From positions 620,001 through 684,000 of the forward strand of contig JAZKJV010011400.1 in assembly GCA_037367405.1 (NCBI GenBank): DNA of 64,000 nucleotides, given 5' to 3'. Position 1 is the stretch's first letter. Every line of letters starts with the position of its first letter. The position numbers and the translations under genes are program-made. The notes below the pieces were generated by a model that worked only from the letters and a program-made list of their open reading frames with translations, searched no databases and had not been told where the DNA came from. The DNA comes from Ottelia alismoides. Lineage: Eukaryota; Streptophyta; Magnoliopsida; Alismatales; Hydrocharitaceae. Shown here piece after piece: positions 1 through 9,301 of the stretch.

Positions 1-1513
1 TGGCTTCGATAGCCGGTGGAGCTTGAGCGGCCTTTAGCGAGAGGCTCATGCGTTGCCGATCGGCTTCAACCGATAAAACCTTGACATCGACTTCTTGACC
101 TTCCTTGACGTGGTTGGTCACTTTGTGCACGCGATGATGAGCCAACTCGGACAAATGCACCAGGCCTTCGACTCCGGTAGCCAGTTTGACGAAGGCACCA
201 AAGTCCGCGATGCGCGAGACCACCCCATGCACAACGGCGCCCACTGGAAAGCGTGATTCAACGCCGCTCCAGGGATGGTCTTGCAACGAGCGATACGACA
301 AACTGATCTTGCCTGATTGCTGATCAACTTTGTCGACGCGCACTTGAATCTTTTGTCCTTCTTGCAAGACCTCGCTGGGATGTTTGACTTTTTCCCACGA
401 GAGCTGGCTGATGTGCAGCAAGCCATCCAGGCCGCCGATATCGACAAAGGCGCCGAAGTCCATGATCTTGCGAACGGTACCGTCGACGGCCGCGCCAACT
501 TCCAACGCAGCCAAGCGCTGTTCGCGCTTTTCGGCTTTCTCGCGTTCCAGCACTGCGCGCCGCGAGAGCACCAGGTTGCCGCGTCCCGGGTTGGCTTGAG
601 TGACCACGCACAAGACTTTCTGATCGATGAACTCGTTGAAGTTCTCGACGCGATACTCGGCCACCTGGCTGGCAGGAATAAAGCCACGCACCTGTCCCAC
701 CACGCATTCCAGCCCGCCAGTATTGGCAGCCGTAATCTTGGCTTCGACGATTTCGCCTTCTTTCAGATCGTCCCAGTCAGCCACGCTGACGGCGCCGCCA
801 GGAATGGTCAAGTCATAGAGCCCCTCTTCGCGCAAGTATCCGCGGACCACAACATCCAGTTGCGTGCCGGGCTCGGGCAGGTTGCCTTCGGTGAATTGCA
901 GGATCGAGATTACGCCTTCGTTGGGACCACCCAGGGATACAAAGACATGTTCGCCGTGAACTTTCAGTACGCGACCTTGTACGCGTTGGCCTTCTTCCAA
1001 ATCACGGCCCACTTGCAACAGGGCATCGCCGATCAGCATGCGATCCAGGTCCGCGCCGGCCAAGGCGGAATCGAGTTCATTTTGCAACTCGGCGGGCAGG
1101 GCGGCTCGTTTGGAGGGTACTTCGATCTTGGGTACTTGTGGTTCGGCCTGGTAGCCCTTTTCTTCCCGCGGCCGTCCGAATGGTTTGCGACCTTTGCGAT
1201 CGCGGCCCGGTTTCTTGTCTTGGTCGCCCGCGGCTGGATCGCTAGCTCCCTCGGCCGGCGTCTCGCTGGCCACCGGTGCCGCCGCTTCTTTAGCAGCTTC
1301 AATCTCTTGTGCCTGGCGCGTAGGCCGCGGCGGCTGGGCGGGGCGGGCTGGCTGCTGTGCCTGAGTGGCGCGCAGCTGTCGAATCCGATCAATGCTCAGC
1401 GGGCCACCGGCAGCAGCATCAGCGGCAGCGGAAGAAGTGGTGGATTCTGGCGACTCTGCTGGCTTGGCAGGAGTTTCCGAAGCTGGTGTGCCGGCGTCTT
1501 GACCGCTACTCAT
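1..1513 (-). CDS. Ribosomal protein S1-like multi-S1-domain RNA-binding protein (3' end outside window)
   Basis: The 504 visible codons hold a Pro/Ala/Lys-rich, probably disordered N-terminal stretch (about residues 1-170) and then four consecutive S1 (OB-fold) domains at about 174-238, 250-320, 336-407 and 423-493. The third and fourth carry the classical S1 signatures DFGAFVDIG...GLLHIS and DFGAFVKL...GLVHLSEL. S1 proteins bind mRNA and help load it on the 30S ribosome; related Tex-like and S1-repeat proteins also act in RNA turnover. The start is the ATG that begins MSSGQDAG. The frame is still open at the window edge, so the protein continues. The long acidic/basic tail before the first S1 domain is unlike E. 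coli S1, which begins almost directly with an S1 domain. An array of 13-bp repeats lies just upstream of the start. The family call is firm; equivalence to rpsA is probable but not proven. Confidence 0.85.
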   Translation of the reverse strand, partial: MSSGQDAGTPASETPAKPAESPESTTSSAAADAAAGGPLSIDRIRQLRATQAQQPARPAQPPRPTRQAQEIEAAKEAAAPVASETPAEGASDPAAGDQDKKPGRDRKGRKPFGRPREEKGYQAEPQVPKIEVPSKRAALPAELQNELDSALAGADLDRMLIGDALLQVGRDLEEGQRVQGRVLKVHGEHVFVSLGGPNEGVISILQFTEGNLPEPGTQLDVVVRGYLREEGLYDLTIPGGAVSVADWDDLKEGEIVEAKITAANTGGLECVVGQVRGFIPASQVAEYRVENFNEFIDQKVLCVVTQANPGRGNLVLSRRAVLEREKAEKREQRLAALEVGAAVDGTVRKIMDFGAFVDIGGLDGLLHISQLSWEKVKHPSEVLQEGQKIQVRVDKVDQQSGKISLSYRSLQDHPWSGVESRFPVGAVVHGVVSRIADFGAFVKLATGVEGLVHLSELAHHRVHKVTNHVKEGQEVDVKVLSVEADRQRMSLSLKAAQAPPAIEA

Positions 1514-1629
1514 CAGTTTGCCCTAAACATGTCAAATAAAAGAAGGAAGAGATACCATCTGACCTAGTGATCTGCAATTTTACCATGCCCCAAGCCATTT
1601 GGTTAGCCTCATAACCCGACGCTGTAAAG

Positions 1630-1767
1630 CCCGACAGTGTGGCCCGACAGTGTGGCCCGACAGTGTGGCCCGACAGTGTGGCCCGACAGTGTGGCCCGAC
1701 AGTGTGGCCCGACAGTGTGGCCCGACGCGCCGCGTCGGAAAAAGTATCCCCGACGCGCCGCGTCGGT
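1630..1767. repeat. 13-bp tandem array (7 copies) followed by two short palindromes
   Basis: The unit CCCGACAGTGTGG is repeated seven times without change from 1630 to 1720. It runs into the near-perfect palindrome CCGACGCGCCGCGTCGG, which recurs once more about 12 bases on (1751-1767). The unit length is not a multiple of three and every frame gives a monotonous peptide, so this is not coding. It occupies the space between the 3' end of the histidine kinase gene and the 5' end of the S1-like gene, that is, the likely promoter region of the latter. The remainder of 1514-1842 shows no gene. Confidence 0.9.
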
Positions 1768-1842
1768 CCCGCTTACTGCTCGCTCGCAGCCACGCATCTG
1801 GCTACTTCCTGCGGCTGGGGACAGCCGCGCTCTACTTAGCAC

Positions 1843-4467
1843 TCACAGGGTGGCGGCGACTTCTTGGACCAGCGGCAGTTCGATTGTAAAGGTCGTGCCT
1901 TTGCCCGGTTCGCTTTCGGCTCGCAAGCCGCCGCGATGCCGCGAGACGACGATGTCGTGTGCGATGGCCAGTCCTTGTCCGGTGCCTTGACCAACCGGCT
2001 TGGTTGTAAAGAAGGGATCGAAGATTCGGTCGATCACTTCCGGCGGGATACCGCTGCCGTTGTCCTGCACCGTGATTCGGACATGCTCGGACGCTGACTG
2101 CGTACGAATGGTGATTTGGCCTGTGGGCTGCGAAGATTCGACCGGAGCCTCCATCGCGTCGGCCGCGTTGACGATCATGTTGACCAACACCTGGCTCAGT
2201 TCAGCCGCTCGGCATGGAACACTCGGCAGATTGGGCTCCAATTCCAGACGCACATCGGCCACAAACTTCCAGCGATTGCGAGTGACGATCGTAGCGCCGT
2301 GGATGATCTCGTTCAGGTCAGCGTTGTGGAAACCATCGTTGCCGGGATGGGACAATTGCCGCATGGCATGCACGATGGTGACAACGCGCTGACAACCATC
2401 ACGGCAGTCGCGCACCGCCCCGGGGGCTTCTTGTCGAAAGCGCGCGTAGCCCGTTTCGCGCAACGTGTTGGGCAACCACTGCGGTTCCACAACCTGTCCA
2501 ATCGCTTCGCCCTGGGCAGCGCTTACCAGTTTCTCGAGGCGTTCGATCACCTGTTCGGCCGACTCGATACCTTCGACCAGGTACTCGAGATTGTCCGAGA
2601 CGAACTGCATAGGTGTATTAATTTCGTGAGCCACTCCCGCAGCCAACTGCCCGATCGACTCCAAGCGTTGAGCTTGAGCCCGCTGCGACTGCATCTGCTT
2701 GCGCTCGGTTTCATCGAAGTGAACTCCCGAGACTCGGCAAGGTCGTCCGAGTTCGTCGCGTTGGGTCACACGGCCCACCGACAAGATCCAGCGCCATGAG
2801 TTATCTTTGTGGCGCATGCGAAACTCCAATCGAAACTCGCTGGGCTTATCCGCCAGGTCACCATCCAGGTAACGCTGCAATTCCGTCATGACACCAGGCT
2901 GGTCCTGGGGATGCAACAGTTCCAACCACACCGCGCCTTTGGATGGAAACTCATACGGGCCGTAACCCAACATGGCAAACCACTGTTCGCTATACCAGGC
3001 TTCGTCGATTTGTGGATTCCAATCCCAAACACCCAAGCGGGCGTTGCGTGTTGCATGCTCCAAACGTTCTTGAGCCAGGTGCAATTCCTCGCGCGAACAA
3101 ACAGCTTCGGTAATGTCGAGTGCTTCTGCTACCAGAGAAAAGACCACGCCATCGGCGGAGAATACAGGCTTGATCGAGAAATCGAAGTGACCGATACTCC
3201 GCCGATGCTGGCTCTCTTGGTCGCTGTAGGTTGCCAGTTCGAAACGCACGAACTCGCCGGCGGCAGCTCGCGCGATCGCCATGCGCATCAGATTGTCTTG
3301 CCCCAACGACTTGGCCAGCCAAGGCGAGTCGGCGAACTGTCTGCCCAGCAGTTTCATCAGTCTCACATCGGTGAACTTGAGGGCTGCCTGGTTAGCGTTC
3401 TGCACTTTACCTTCCGGCGAGAGTACCCAAAGCAAGTGCGCGGTTTGATCAAAGATGGCCAAAAACTGTTGGTCGCTCTCGCGCAAGCGGCGTTCCATCT
3501 CTTTGGTTGCCGTGATGTCGACATGCACGCCGAGAGCTCGCAGTGGATTGCCTGCTGAATCGCGTTCGACCACCTGGCCGGTATCCAAGACCCACATCCA
3601 CGAACCATCTTTGCGCAGCAGCCGGTGCTCGCTGCGATAGATAGGTGTGTTGCCTCGAAGATGTTCCTCCAGGAGGGCCATGATACTAGGGGCGGCTTCG
3701 GGATCGACGATCTTCTCCCAAGAACTGACATTGGGCTCGATCTCTGCTAATTCATAGCCCAGCATCTTGGCCCAGATATCGTTGAAGACAACCTGACCAG
3801 TTTGTATATTCCAGTCCCAGGTCCCCAGTCCTGCGCCGGAGATCGTCAGGTCCAAACGATCCATCTGTTGCCGACTGGCGGTCACGTCAGCAAAGCTCGC
3901 GACCACCATGCCAGGCTGTCCGCGCGTGTCCAAGATGGCTTGCGTATTGATCTCCAGCCAACGCTGTCCGCGCACGGGACTGCGAATGCCCATGACGGCA
4001 TTGCGGATCGGCTGGCCGGTGCGCAGAGTGACCATCGCCGGATGCTCTAGCCCTGGCCAGGGTGTCCCATCTTCATGAATCGCTTGCCAGTCGGGATCGA
4101 CCGACTTCTTGCCCAGCAGTTCTTCGCTAGTCAGCCCCAATATATAGCCTGCCTGGGCGTTGAATTGCACGATCGCGCCACTGGCATCTTGAATTACCAC
4201 GCCTTCAGCCAACGATTCGAAGACCGTGGCTAGTTGTAGACGTTCGCGATCCAATTGCCGCACGCTTTGCCGCACGAACTTGAGTAAAACCAGAAAGATG
4301 ACACCAAAAACCGAGACCAACGCCAGCGGCAGAAAACGCGATAGCGAATCACTATGGCCGGAGAAACCCTGGTAGCCCGCCAGGAGCGCGATGATCCCGA
4401 TGCCAACCGACAGCGTGACTGTCAGCGACCGCAGTTGAAGCCGCAACTGCTTGGAAAGGCGAGCCAT
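1843..4467 (-). CDS. Membrane-bound sensor histidine kinase with four PAS domains
   Basis: A protein of 874 residues. Two hydrophobic segments near residues 15-65 would anchor it in the membrane. Four PAS/PAC modules follow at roughly 80-190, 200-325, 331-455 and 465-585; two of them begin with the PAS_3-type G-x-W-D-W-N motif. Then come HisKA, with phospho-acceptor His614 in the motif HEINTP, and a HATPase_c domain with DNGSGIPP and a GTGQGLA G-box. The HEINTPMQF type of H-box is common in orphan multi-PAS kinases. The kinase should autophosphorylate in response to redox, light or small-ligand signals sensed by the PAS domains; the actual signal cannot be read from the sequence. The chosen ATG (MARLSKQ) has GAGG about 11 bases upstream and puts the membrane segment at the N-terminus. 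The frame stays open 99 codons further, but that extension is Cys-rich and unlike the family. No response regulator is adjacent. Confidence 0.88.
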   Translation of the reverse strand: MARLSKQLRLQLRSLTVTLSVGIGIIALLAGYQGFSGHSDSLSRFLPLALVSVFGVIFLVLLKFVRQSVRQLDRERLQLATVFESLAEGVVIQDASGAIVQFNAQAGYILGLTSEELLGKKSVDPDWQAIHEDGTPWPGLEHPAMVTLRTGQPIRNAVMGIRSPVRGQRWLEINTQAILDTRGQPGMVVASFADVTASRQQMDRLDLTISGAGLGTWDWNIQTGQVVFNDIWAKMLGYELAEIEPNVSSWEKIVDPEAAPSIMALLEEHLRGNTPIYRSEHRLLRKDGSWMWVLDTGQVVERDSAGNPLRALGVHVDITATKEMERRLRESDQQFLAIFDQTAHLLWVLSPEGKVQNANQAALKFTDVRLMKLLGRQFADSPWLAKSLGQDNLMRMAIARAAAGEFVRFELATYSDQESQHRRSIGHFDFSIKPVFSADGVVFSLVAEALDITEAVCSREELHLAQERLEHATRNARLGVWDWNPQIDEAWYSEQWFAMLGYGPYEFPSKGAVWLELLHPQDQPGVMTELQRYLDGDLADKPSEFRLEFRMRHKDNSWRWILSVGRVTQRDELGRPCRVSGVHFDETERKQMQSQRAQAQRLESIGQLAAGVAHEINTPMQFVSDNLEYLVEGIESAEQVIERLEKLVSAAQGEAIGQVVEPQWLPNTLRETGYARFRQEAPGAVRDCRDGCQRVVTIVHAMRQLSHPGNDGFHNADLNEIIHGATIVTRNRWKFVADVRLELEPNLPSVPCRAAELSQVLVNMIVNAADAMEAPVESSQPTGQITIRTQSASEHVRITVQDNGSGIPPEVIDRIFDPFFTTKPVGQGTGQGLAIAHDIVVSRHRGGLRAESEPGKGTTFTIELPLVQEVAATL

Positions 4468-4797
4468 ACGCGTAAAACCCTCGGAGCCGATAGACTCTCC
4501 GCAGTCTTGCCAAGCTGTTCGACCAGGTAAATCCAACAGCCAAGTATCACCCCATCTGCGGTGGGCATTGCAATCGGCGATGCAATTGAGGGTCCCGCAG
4601 GTAACTATCGGCCGAACGCTTGCCCGGCCTTGATAAGCATCCTGGTTTGCCCCAGAGTCGCTTCCGCGCAAGACGTGAAACTTCAGCCGGCTGACCAGGC
4701 CGCAATCCTGGTTTAAACTTAGCAGGCAGCCCTGGCACGACAGGCAATTGTCCCCAATAGCCATTCATCTGTTATTCTTGTTTTTGGAACAACATAC

Positions 4798-5010
4798 CAG
4801 TTGCGCCTGATGGGAAAGCCACCTCTCCCGGCGCAGCCGGGGGAGGTCGCAGACGAGGCCTGTAGCCGAGGATGCGGGAGGGGGCGATGCGCCACAGTTG
4901 ACTCCTCCCTGGCGCAAGTGCCCCCTCCCGAATCTTCGCCTTAAGGGCTCGATTCGACCTCCCCCAAGCTGCGCTTGGGAGAGGTGACACAAAAACGCGC
5001 TACACCAAAA
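4798..5010. mobile_element. MITE-like element, second copy, degenerate left end
   Basis: Read on the reverse strand, this stretch matches the 214-bp MITE at 41688-41901 through most of its length: the CACCTCTCCC edge, the GAAGATTCGGGAGGGGG core and the closing GGAGAGGTG edge. Its right end (CGCGCTACACCAAAA) is an eroded version of the terminal inverted repeat; the left end keeps only GTTGCGC. It lies in about 630 bases without a gene between the kinase and the lipoprotein. A fragment of the 143-bp palindromic element follows directly, as expected if it also inserted there. Open frames across it are by-products. Confidence 0.7.
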
Positions 5011-5078
5011 TCGCCAGACGGTGGACGCGCTAGTTGACGTATTCCACCGCCTGGCAGCGCTGGCTACCAAGCTGGCCT
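5011..5078. repeat. Remnant of the 143-bp palindromic element
   Basis: The sequence has the paired GGTGG/CCACC blocks of the element (CGCCAGACGGTGG ... CCACCGCCTGGCAG) and the trailing CCAAGCTGG, but neither terminal TGGACAG end. It abuts the MITE-like element on its left and ends just before the ribosome-binding site of the VOC lipoprotein gene. Confidence 0.6.
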
Positions 5079-5094
5079 CGTGGAGGAGTCCCGA

Positions 5095-5574
5095 ATGATG
5101 TACCGAGCCATAGCGATAGTTGTCACATGCCTGATGCTTTCCGGATGTACGCACCGCTTACAACCTAATGAAAGGGCAGCGATGGACAATCCAGTCAACT
5201 ACTTTGAGATCCCGGTCGATGATTTTTCGCGCGCGATCAAGTTCTATGAAGCGGTCTTTGAGTGCCAACTGGAAACCAAAAACATTGATGGCAATCAGAT
5301 GGCCATCTTTCCAGGCCGTACGGATGGTCCAGGGATATTTGGCGCTCTGGCCTGTGGACCATCCTACAAACCCTCGACCGCTGGCACTCGCATTTACTTT
5401 GCCACGCAGAGCATCGATACCGTCCTCCAGCGAGTACTCAACCACGGCGGCCGCATCGAATACCCCAAAACCGACATCGGAGAGCTCGGCTTTGTAGCTG
5501 AGTTCATCGACACAGAAGGCAACCGCCTCGCCCTCCACCAACCACCATCGCCAAAGAATTCTGCTCAGCCGTGA
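5095..5574 (+). CDS. VOC (glyoxalase/bleomycin-resistance fold) lipoprotein
   Basis: A protein of 159 residues. The N-terminus MMYRAIAIVVTCLMLSGC is a lipoprotein signal peptide with lipobox LSGC, so the mature protein should be attached to a membrane. The rest is a single VOC domain beginning NPVNYFEIPVDDFSRAIKFY and ending EFIDTEGNRLALHQ, the usual beta-alpha-beta-beta-beta repeat with a metal-ligand-like E/H near the end. VOC proteins bind metals and small molecules; single-domain members of the 'YfiP/predicted enzyme' kind often have no known substrate. The ATG chosen follows GGAGGAG by six bases; a GTG five codons upstream overlaps that ribosome-binding site and is rejected. A lipid-anchored VOC domain is uncommon. 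The specific function is unknown. Confidence 0.8.
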   Translation: MMYRAIAIVVTCLMLSGCTHRLQPNERAAMDNPVNYFEIPVDDFSRAIKFYEAVFECQLETKNIDGNQMAIFPGRTDGPGIFGALACGPSYKPSTAGTRIYFATQSIDTVLQRVLNHGGRIEYPKTDIGELGFVAEFIDTEGNRLALHQPPSPKNSAQP

Positions 5575-5646
5575 AAGCAGTTATAGGCGTATGCGCGCAG
5601 AGCTGAACGCTTACTAAATCTCACACCAAGCAACGGAGGGTTTCGA

Positions 5647-5883
5647 TTGAACGCCACGTTACGTCAAGCCATCAAGCGACGCAGGAGTCAATTGAAAAAT
5701 CGAATCGATAGACGTAATTTGCCCAGCACGCCTGCGATCGAGGTGCCGAGCATCAAAATCGAACTGGCAGAGCGGCAGCAGGCGATCAGCGCTGGTGGGT
5801 TGGCCGTCATCATGCAATTGATCGAGACTTCGTGTGATCATTTCGCCAAGCCGCTAACCAAATCATCCAGCGCGGATGCTTGA
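5647..5883 (+). pseudogene. N-terminal fragment of an IS1380-family transposase
   Basis: The 78-residue frame starts with TTG after a good GGAGGG site. It reads like the beginning of planctomycete IS1380 transposases: a basic LRQAIKRR-type start, then an ELAERQQAISAGG segment and IMQLIE. Full-length members exceed 400 residues; here the catalytic DDE domain is absent. The last 45 bases run antisense through the end of the adjacent secreted-protein gene, so it is a truncated relic. About 98 bp around its start (5609-5706) are repeated in direct orientation with about four mismatches at 10867-10963. Confidence 0.6.
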
Positions 5884-8800
5884 CGAAGCTTGTCTTCCTT
5901 GAATTCGCCTTCGATAAGCGATTCGACGATCGATGCAGCGTAAGCTGGATCGCCATAAGCGGCTGTCGAAAGTGGCGAGATCGAATATTGCGCTCCCGCG
6001 CGAATGTGCCAAGTTAAGTCGCTCAGAAACGGCTCCACCATAGCTCGCCCCAAGTTCTTGTCCAATACGTTAAGCAGGTTAGCTACGGCGGCATGACGTT
6101 CTGCTAAATAGTAATACTGTCCGTCCTGAAGCGGTGATAACTCCCGCAAGCACTCAAAGACAATGCGACGAGCCCCCAGCGGATCAATCTCGGCAAGTTT
6201 TTGAAAATGCGGCTGCAATTGCGTTGCCAACATTCTGTACTGATTCGTAGGTGCAGACACTTGGCTTGTCGATAGCGTCTTTAGGCCTTGGTTCAGCCAC
6301 TGTTGCCGATCCGACTGAGAAGCATCAGGCACCTTCACGGCGGCCAAAATCTGCCACAGGCCACGCAAACGCTGATCAGCCAGTTGATCAGAAAAGCCTT
6401 TCGCGAACTCAAAACTTGGAATCGGAGTTTCGCTAAACGCTCCGGGAACCAGCGCTTCTTCGCTGGCAAGGAAAGCGTTCCTACCGATATGATTCAAGCC
6501 CCTTTCCCAATCGATCTTTTTTGCCATGACCGCAATGGTCAAAGCCAGGGCATGTAGCCGTTCGATTTCATTCGGATAAGCATGCTTGCGGATCAATTCA
6601 CACGCCAATTCAAAGTCAACCAAGGCTAGTTGCGGGAAAAAGTAACGAGCCACACCGCGTTTGCTACGTTGAGCCGTACTAGCGATCAATTCTTGCTCCT
6701 GCGCCTCCATCACTTCGCGGATCAGCTCCGTGGCCGCATCGATATCGTTGACTTCGAGAAACAGCATTGCAATGCGCCCCATACTTGTCGCTGCTTCATC
6801 GCCAGCCGATTTCCGTACACTTTGGAGCGCTTCGGCTAGTAACGTTTCGCGTTCACTCGCAGAAACTGTCTTACTGGCGGCTTCGGTAAAAAATCCAGCT
6901 CGGTACGTCGCTGGAATCAAAGAGCCGTATTTGGATATCAACTTAAGGTCGCGACTCAAAATCGACTGTCCTGCCATCAATCCAATGTCGCCGCGTTTGG
7001 CCAGAGCTGGTAACTTAGTGATCAACATTCCATGAATCGATGCAGGATCAGCAAACGCTTTCGCTGACAAGATACGAACAATTTCGCCGTCGGAGGCCTT
7101 ATCAAAATCCAGCGTTTTCGCGAATTCAAACTTCTCTATCAACTTAGCCACCACCGCCCGTCGCTCAGCCATCGCAGGACGAGTCAACAACAGCGGCTGG
7201 CGGCATTTTTCTGCATCCAAGACAATTTTGATCGTAGATTGGTCGCCTGCAAATGACTCCACCGTGGTCCCAATTTTATGGGAGACGCCGATCAAGCCTT
7301 TGGTTTTCTTAGCTTGAAAAAGAGCTACTCCGGATAGATCCGTGGTGGCAGTTCCCGCGAAATCTCTGGCCTGAATGAGCACGACGGACGCGTTTGTCAA
7401 AGGCTGATCATGTTTATCGACAACTTGAATTGAAATTGATTGCGAACTGGGCAGCGAATCCAGAACGACATCACCAAAATCAAATTGCCTTTGCTCAGCG
7501 GGAGACTGGGAAACATCCCGCAGCCAAGTTGCTCGTTCGTAATACTGTGAGTGATTTACCGTTAAGCCAATCATTCCACGCCAGTCAATACATTCGTTCG
7601 ATTGAAATCGCCCTAACTCATCCGTCACAATTTCGGCAGTGGCTAATGGATCGCTCGCTAAGTCTTCCTTGGAAAAAGCATCGACCAAACTATATTCAGT
7701 TGGATTATAACCGGCAGGAATAACCACTTGCCCTCGCTTAAAATTCACTACGGCACCCGCGATCGGTCTTTTGGATCGATCGACAATACGTCCCGTGAAC
7801 TGCTTGGATTGAGGCGCAGACAAACGAATCTCGAACGACTCGGCGTTACGCACGATTACTTCGAGCGGGCTTTCTGTTACTCCACGCCTATCAAGCACTG
7901 ACAATTTGACTGGAGTTCCCTCACCGATACCGCGAATAGTAAACTTGCCGAGACGATCCGATAGGAATGTGTTCGACATGACAAATCTCTCTTGCTTGCT
8001 TTCGCAGCGGACCGTCGCACCTGCAACGGGTTGTCCTTCCGCATCTAAGACAGCCCCTTGCATTTTGGCGCTGCGGCTAAGCTCAAACGGAGGAATGCTC
8101 GCCTCCCCGGGCGCACTCTCTGCTCCTGGTCGCACAAAGAATGCCGCCGGATAAAAATACTCCTGAAAAGGATCGACGGGATAACATCCATCGCTCAACT
8201 TCGGCAGCCAAAGCTCGTAGTTTCCCTGCGAGTCACTCACTACGTGTTGATCGGCCGAGTTGGATTGGAGCGTCACACCGGGTATTGGCTGACCACTCTC
8301 TAGCGATACAACTTTGCCAACGACGTGCAAGCCCGGTTCGACCTTGACCTCAATTTCAGTTTGTTCCTCTTCTAGAACTTTGTTGCTGAATTCAGCGAAT
8401 AAACCGTGACCGCTAGCAGCATCAGTTATTGTGCTCAACATTCCAGCTGGCAAATTATCTACAGTGACGGGCTGGGGCCCCTGTGTATCCAACAGTTGCC
8501 AAGCGAACTCCATTTTGTCGCCTAAATTACTGAACGAGATAACGGTCCAGCGAATCTTCGGAATCGCCTTGGACTCAAGATCATCTAGCCAAGTACATTT
8601 GAATTGCCGAGGCGAAGCGTTTCGAACAACCGCACGCCCAATAGCTTCGGCATCTTTTTGCACCATTACGAATTGATTGCCAACACTTGGACCAGTCACG
8701 TAGATGGCCTCCAGTTCCGCTCGAATTACCGGTAGCTCTACAATTCCATTCTGGTCAGGCTTGGCACTCAATTCTTGAGTAACATCCCAGGGAAGCATGA

Positions 8801-9296
8801 CTGTCCCTATACGGCCTGGAAACACTTTAACATCGATGACAGGCTTGCCTTGCGAGTCGACCAACTTAACCTTGCTCGTCCCCGAGTTGGTTACTCGTAA
8901 ATCCATCGGGTAGTCAACAAGTCCTCGACTCAACTTGTATTTTGATGCTGAAAGTAGCCCACTGGTAGTACGAACTAGGATGACTCCATCGCCGGGCCCG
9001 AGCCACTTTGTGTTAGTCGTTGGCAGACGAACGCTATACTTTCCGTCTGAATCTGAGGTCTGAACCAGACGTGGCGTTTCGGCTCTCTCCAGCGATAGAA
9101 AATGGGACCACATCTGTCGCGATGGGGCTGTGAAGGCTACGTCTGCACCGGCTATCGGCCTATTCGCTTCATCGATAACTCGCCCTGAAAAAGAGATTTC
9201 AGGAACCTGTGCCGATGCTGAAAAAGGCACGCAACAGATCAGAGTCACGCAGAGGCTCTTCAGTAAAGTCAACAAACGATTTCGTGGTTGCATCAC
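5838..9296 (-). CDS. Large secreted protein with carboxypeptidase-regulatory-like repeats
   Basis: A protein of 1152 residues with a clear signal peptide (hydrophobic LLKSLCVTLICCVPFSASAQ). At least four carboxypeptidase-regulatory/CNA-B-like beta-sandwich modules follow in the first 650 residues, recognisable by openings such as FSGRVIDEANRPIAGA, MQGAVLDAEGQPVAGA and FTGRIVDRSKRPIAGA. The C-terminal 400 residues are largely helical, with repeat-like helices (for example DIDAATELIREVMEAQ) that resemble TPR-like surfaces. It probably acts outside the cytoplasm in binding or cell-surface assembly; no catalytic motif was seen. It starts five bases after the stop of the upstream secreted gene, so the two form an operon. 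Function unknown. Confidence 0.82.
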   Translation of the reverse strand: MMQPRNRLLTLLKSLCVTLICCVPFSASAQVPEISFSGRVIDEANRPIAGADVAFTAPSRQMWSHFLSLERAETPRLVQTSDSDGKYSVRLPTTNTKWLGPGDGVILVRTTSGLLSASKYKLSRGLVDYPMDLRVTNSGTSKVKLVDSQGKPVIDVKVFPGRIGTVMLPWDVTQELSAKPDQNGIVELPVIRAELEAIYVTGPSVGNQFVMVQKDAEAIGRAVVRNASPRQFKCTWLDDLESKAIPKIRWTVISFSNLGDKMEFAWQLLDTQGPQPVTVDNLPAGMLSTITDAASGHGLFAEFSNKVLEEEQTEIEVKVEPGLHVVGKVVSLESGQPIPGVTLQSNSADQHVVSDSQGNYELWLPKLSDGCYPVDPFQEYFYPAAFFVRPGAESAPGEASIPPFELSRSAKMQGAVLDAEGQPVAGATVRCESKQERFVMSNTFLSDRLGKFTIRGIGEGTPVKLSVLDRRGVTESPLEVIVRNAESFEIRLSAPQSKQFTGRIVDRSKRPIAGAVVNFKRGQVVIPAGYNPTEYSLVDAFSKEDLASDPLATAEIVTDELGRFQSNECIDWRGMIGLTVNHSQYYERATWLRDVSQSPAEQRQFDFGDVVLDSLPSSQSISIQVVDKHDQPLTNASVVLIQARDFAGTATTDLSGVALFQAKKTKGLIGVSHKIGTTVESFAGDQSTIKIVLDAEKCRQPLLLTRPAMAERRAVVAKLIEKFEFAKTLDFDKASDGEIVRILSAKAFADPASIHGMLITKLPALAKRGDIGLMAGQSILSRDLKLISKYGSLIPATYRAGFFTEAASKTVSASERETLLAEALQSVRKSAGDEAATSMGRIAMLFLEVNDIDAATELIREVMEAQEQELIASTAQRSKRGVARYFFPQLALVDFELACELIRKHAYPNEIERLHALALTIAVMAKKIDWERGLNHIGRNAFLASEEALVPGAFSETPIPSFEFAKGFSDQLADQRLRGLWQILAAVKVPDASQSDRQQWLNQGLKTLSTSQVSAPTNQYRMLATQLQPHFQKLAEIDPLGARRIVFECLRELSPLQDGQYYYLAERHAAVANLLNVLDKNLGRAMVEPFLSDLTWHIRAGAQYSISPLSTAAYGDPAYAASIVESLIEGEFKEDKLRQASALDDLVSGLAK

Positions 9297-9301
9297 TTGG
9301 G

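Noticed and set aside
4468..4764. N-terminal extension of the histidine kinase frame
   Set aside because: The 99 codons are Cys-rich and unlike the family, and a good start with GAGG lies downstream directly before the membrane span.
4772..4990. Minus-strand frame similar to one at 41720-41875
   Set aside because: Both are translations of the same MITE; similarity is at the DNA level and neither has a start site or known relatives.
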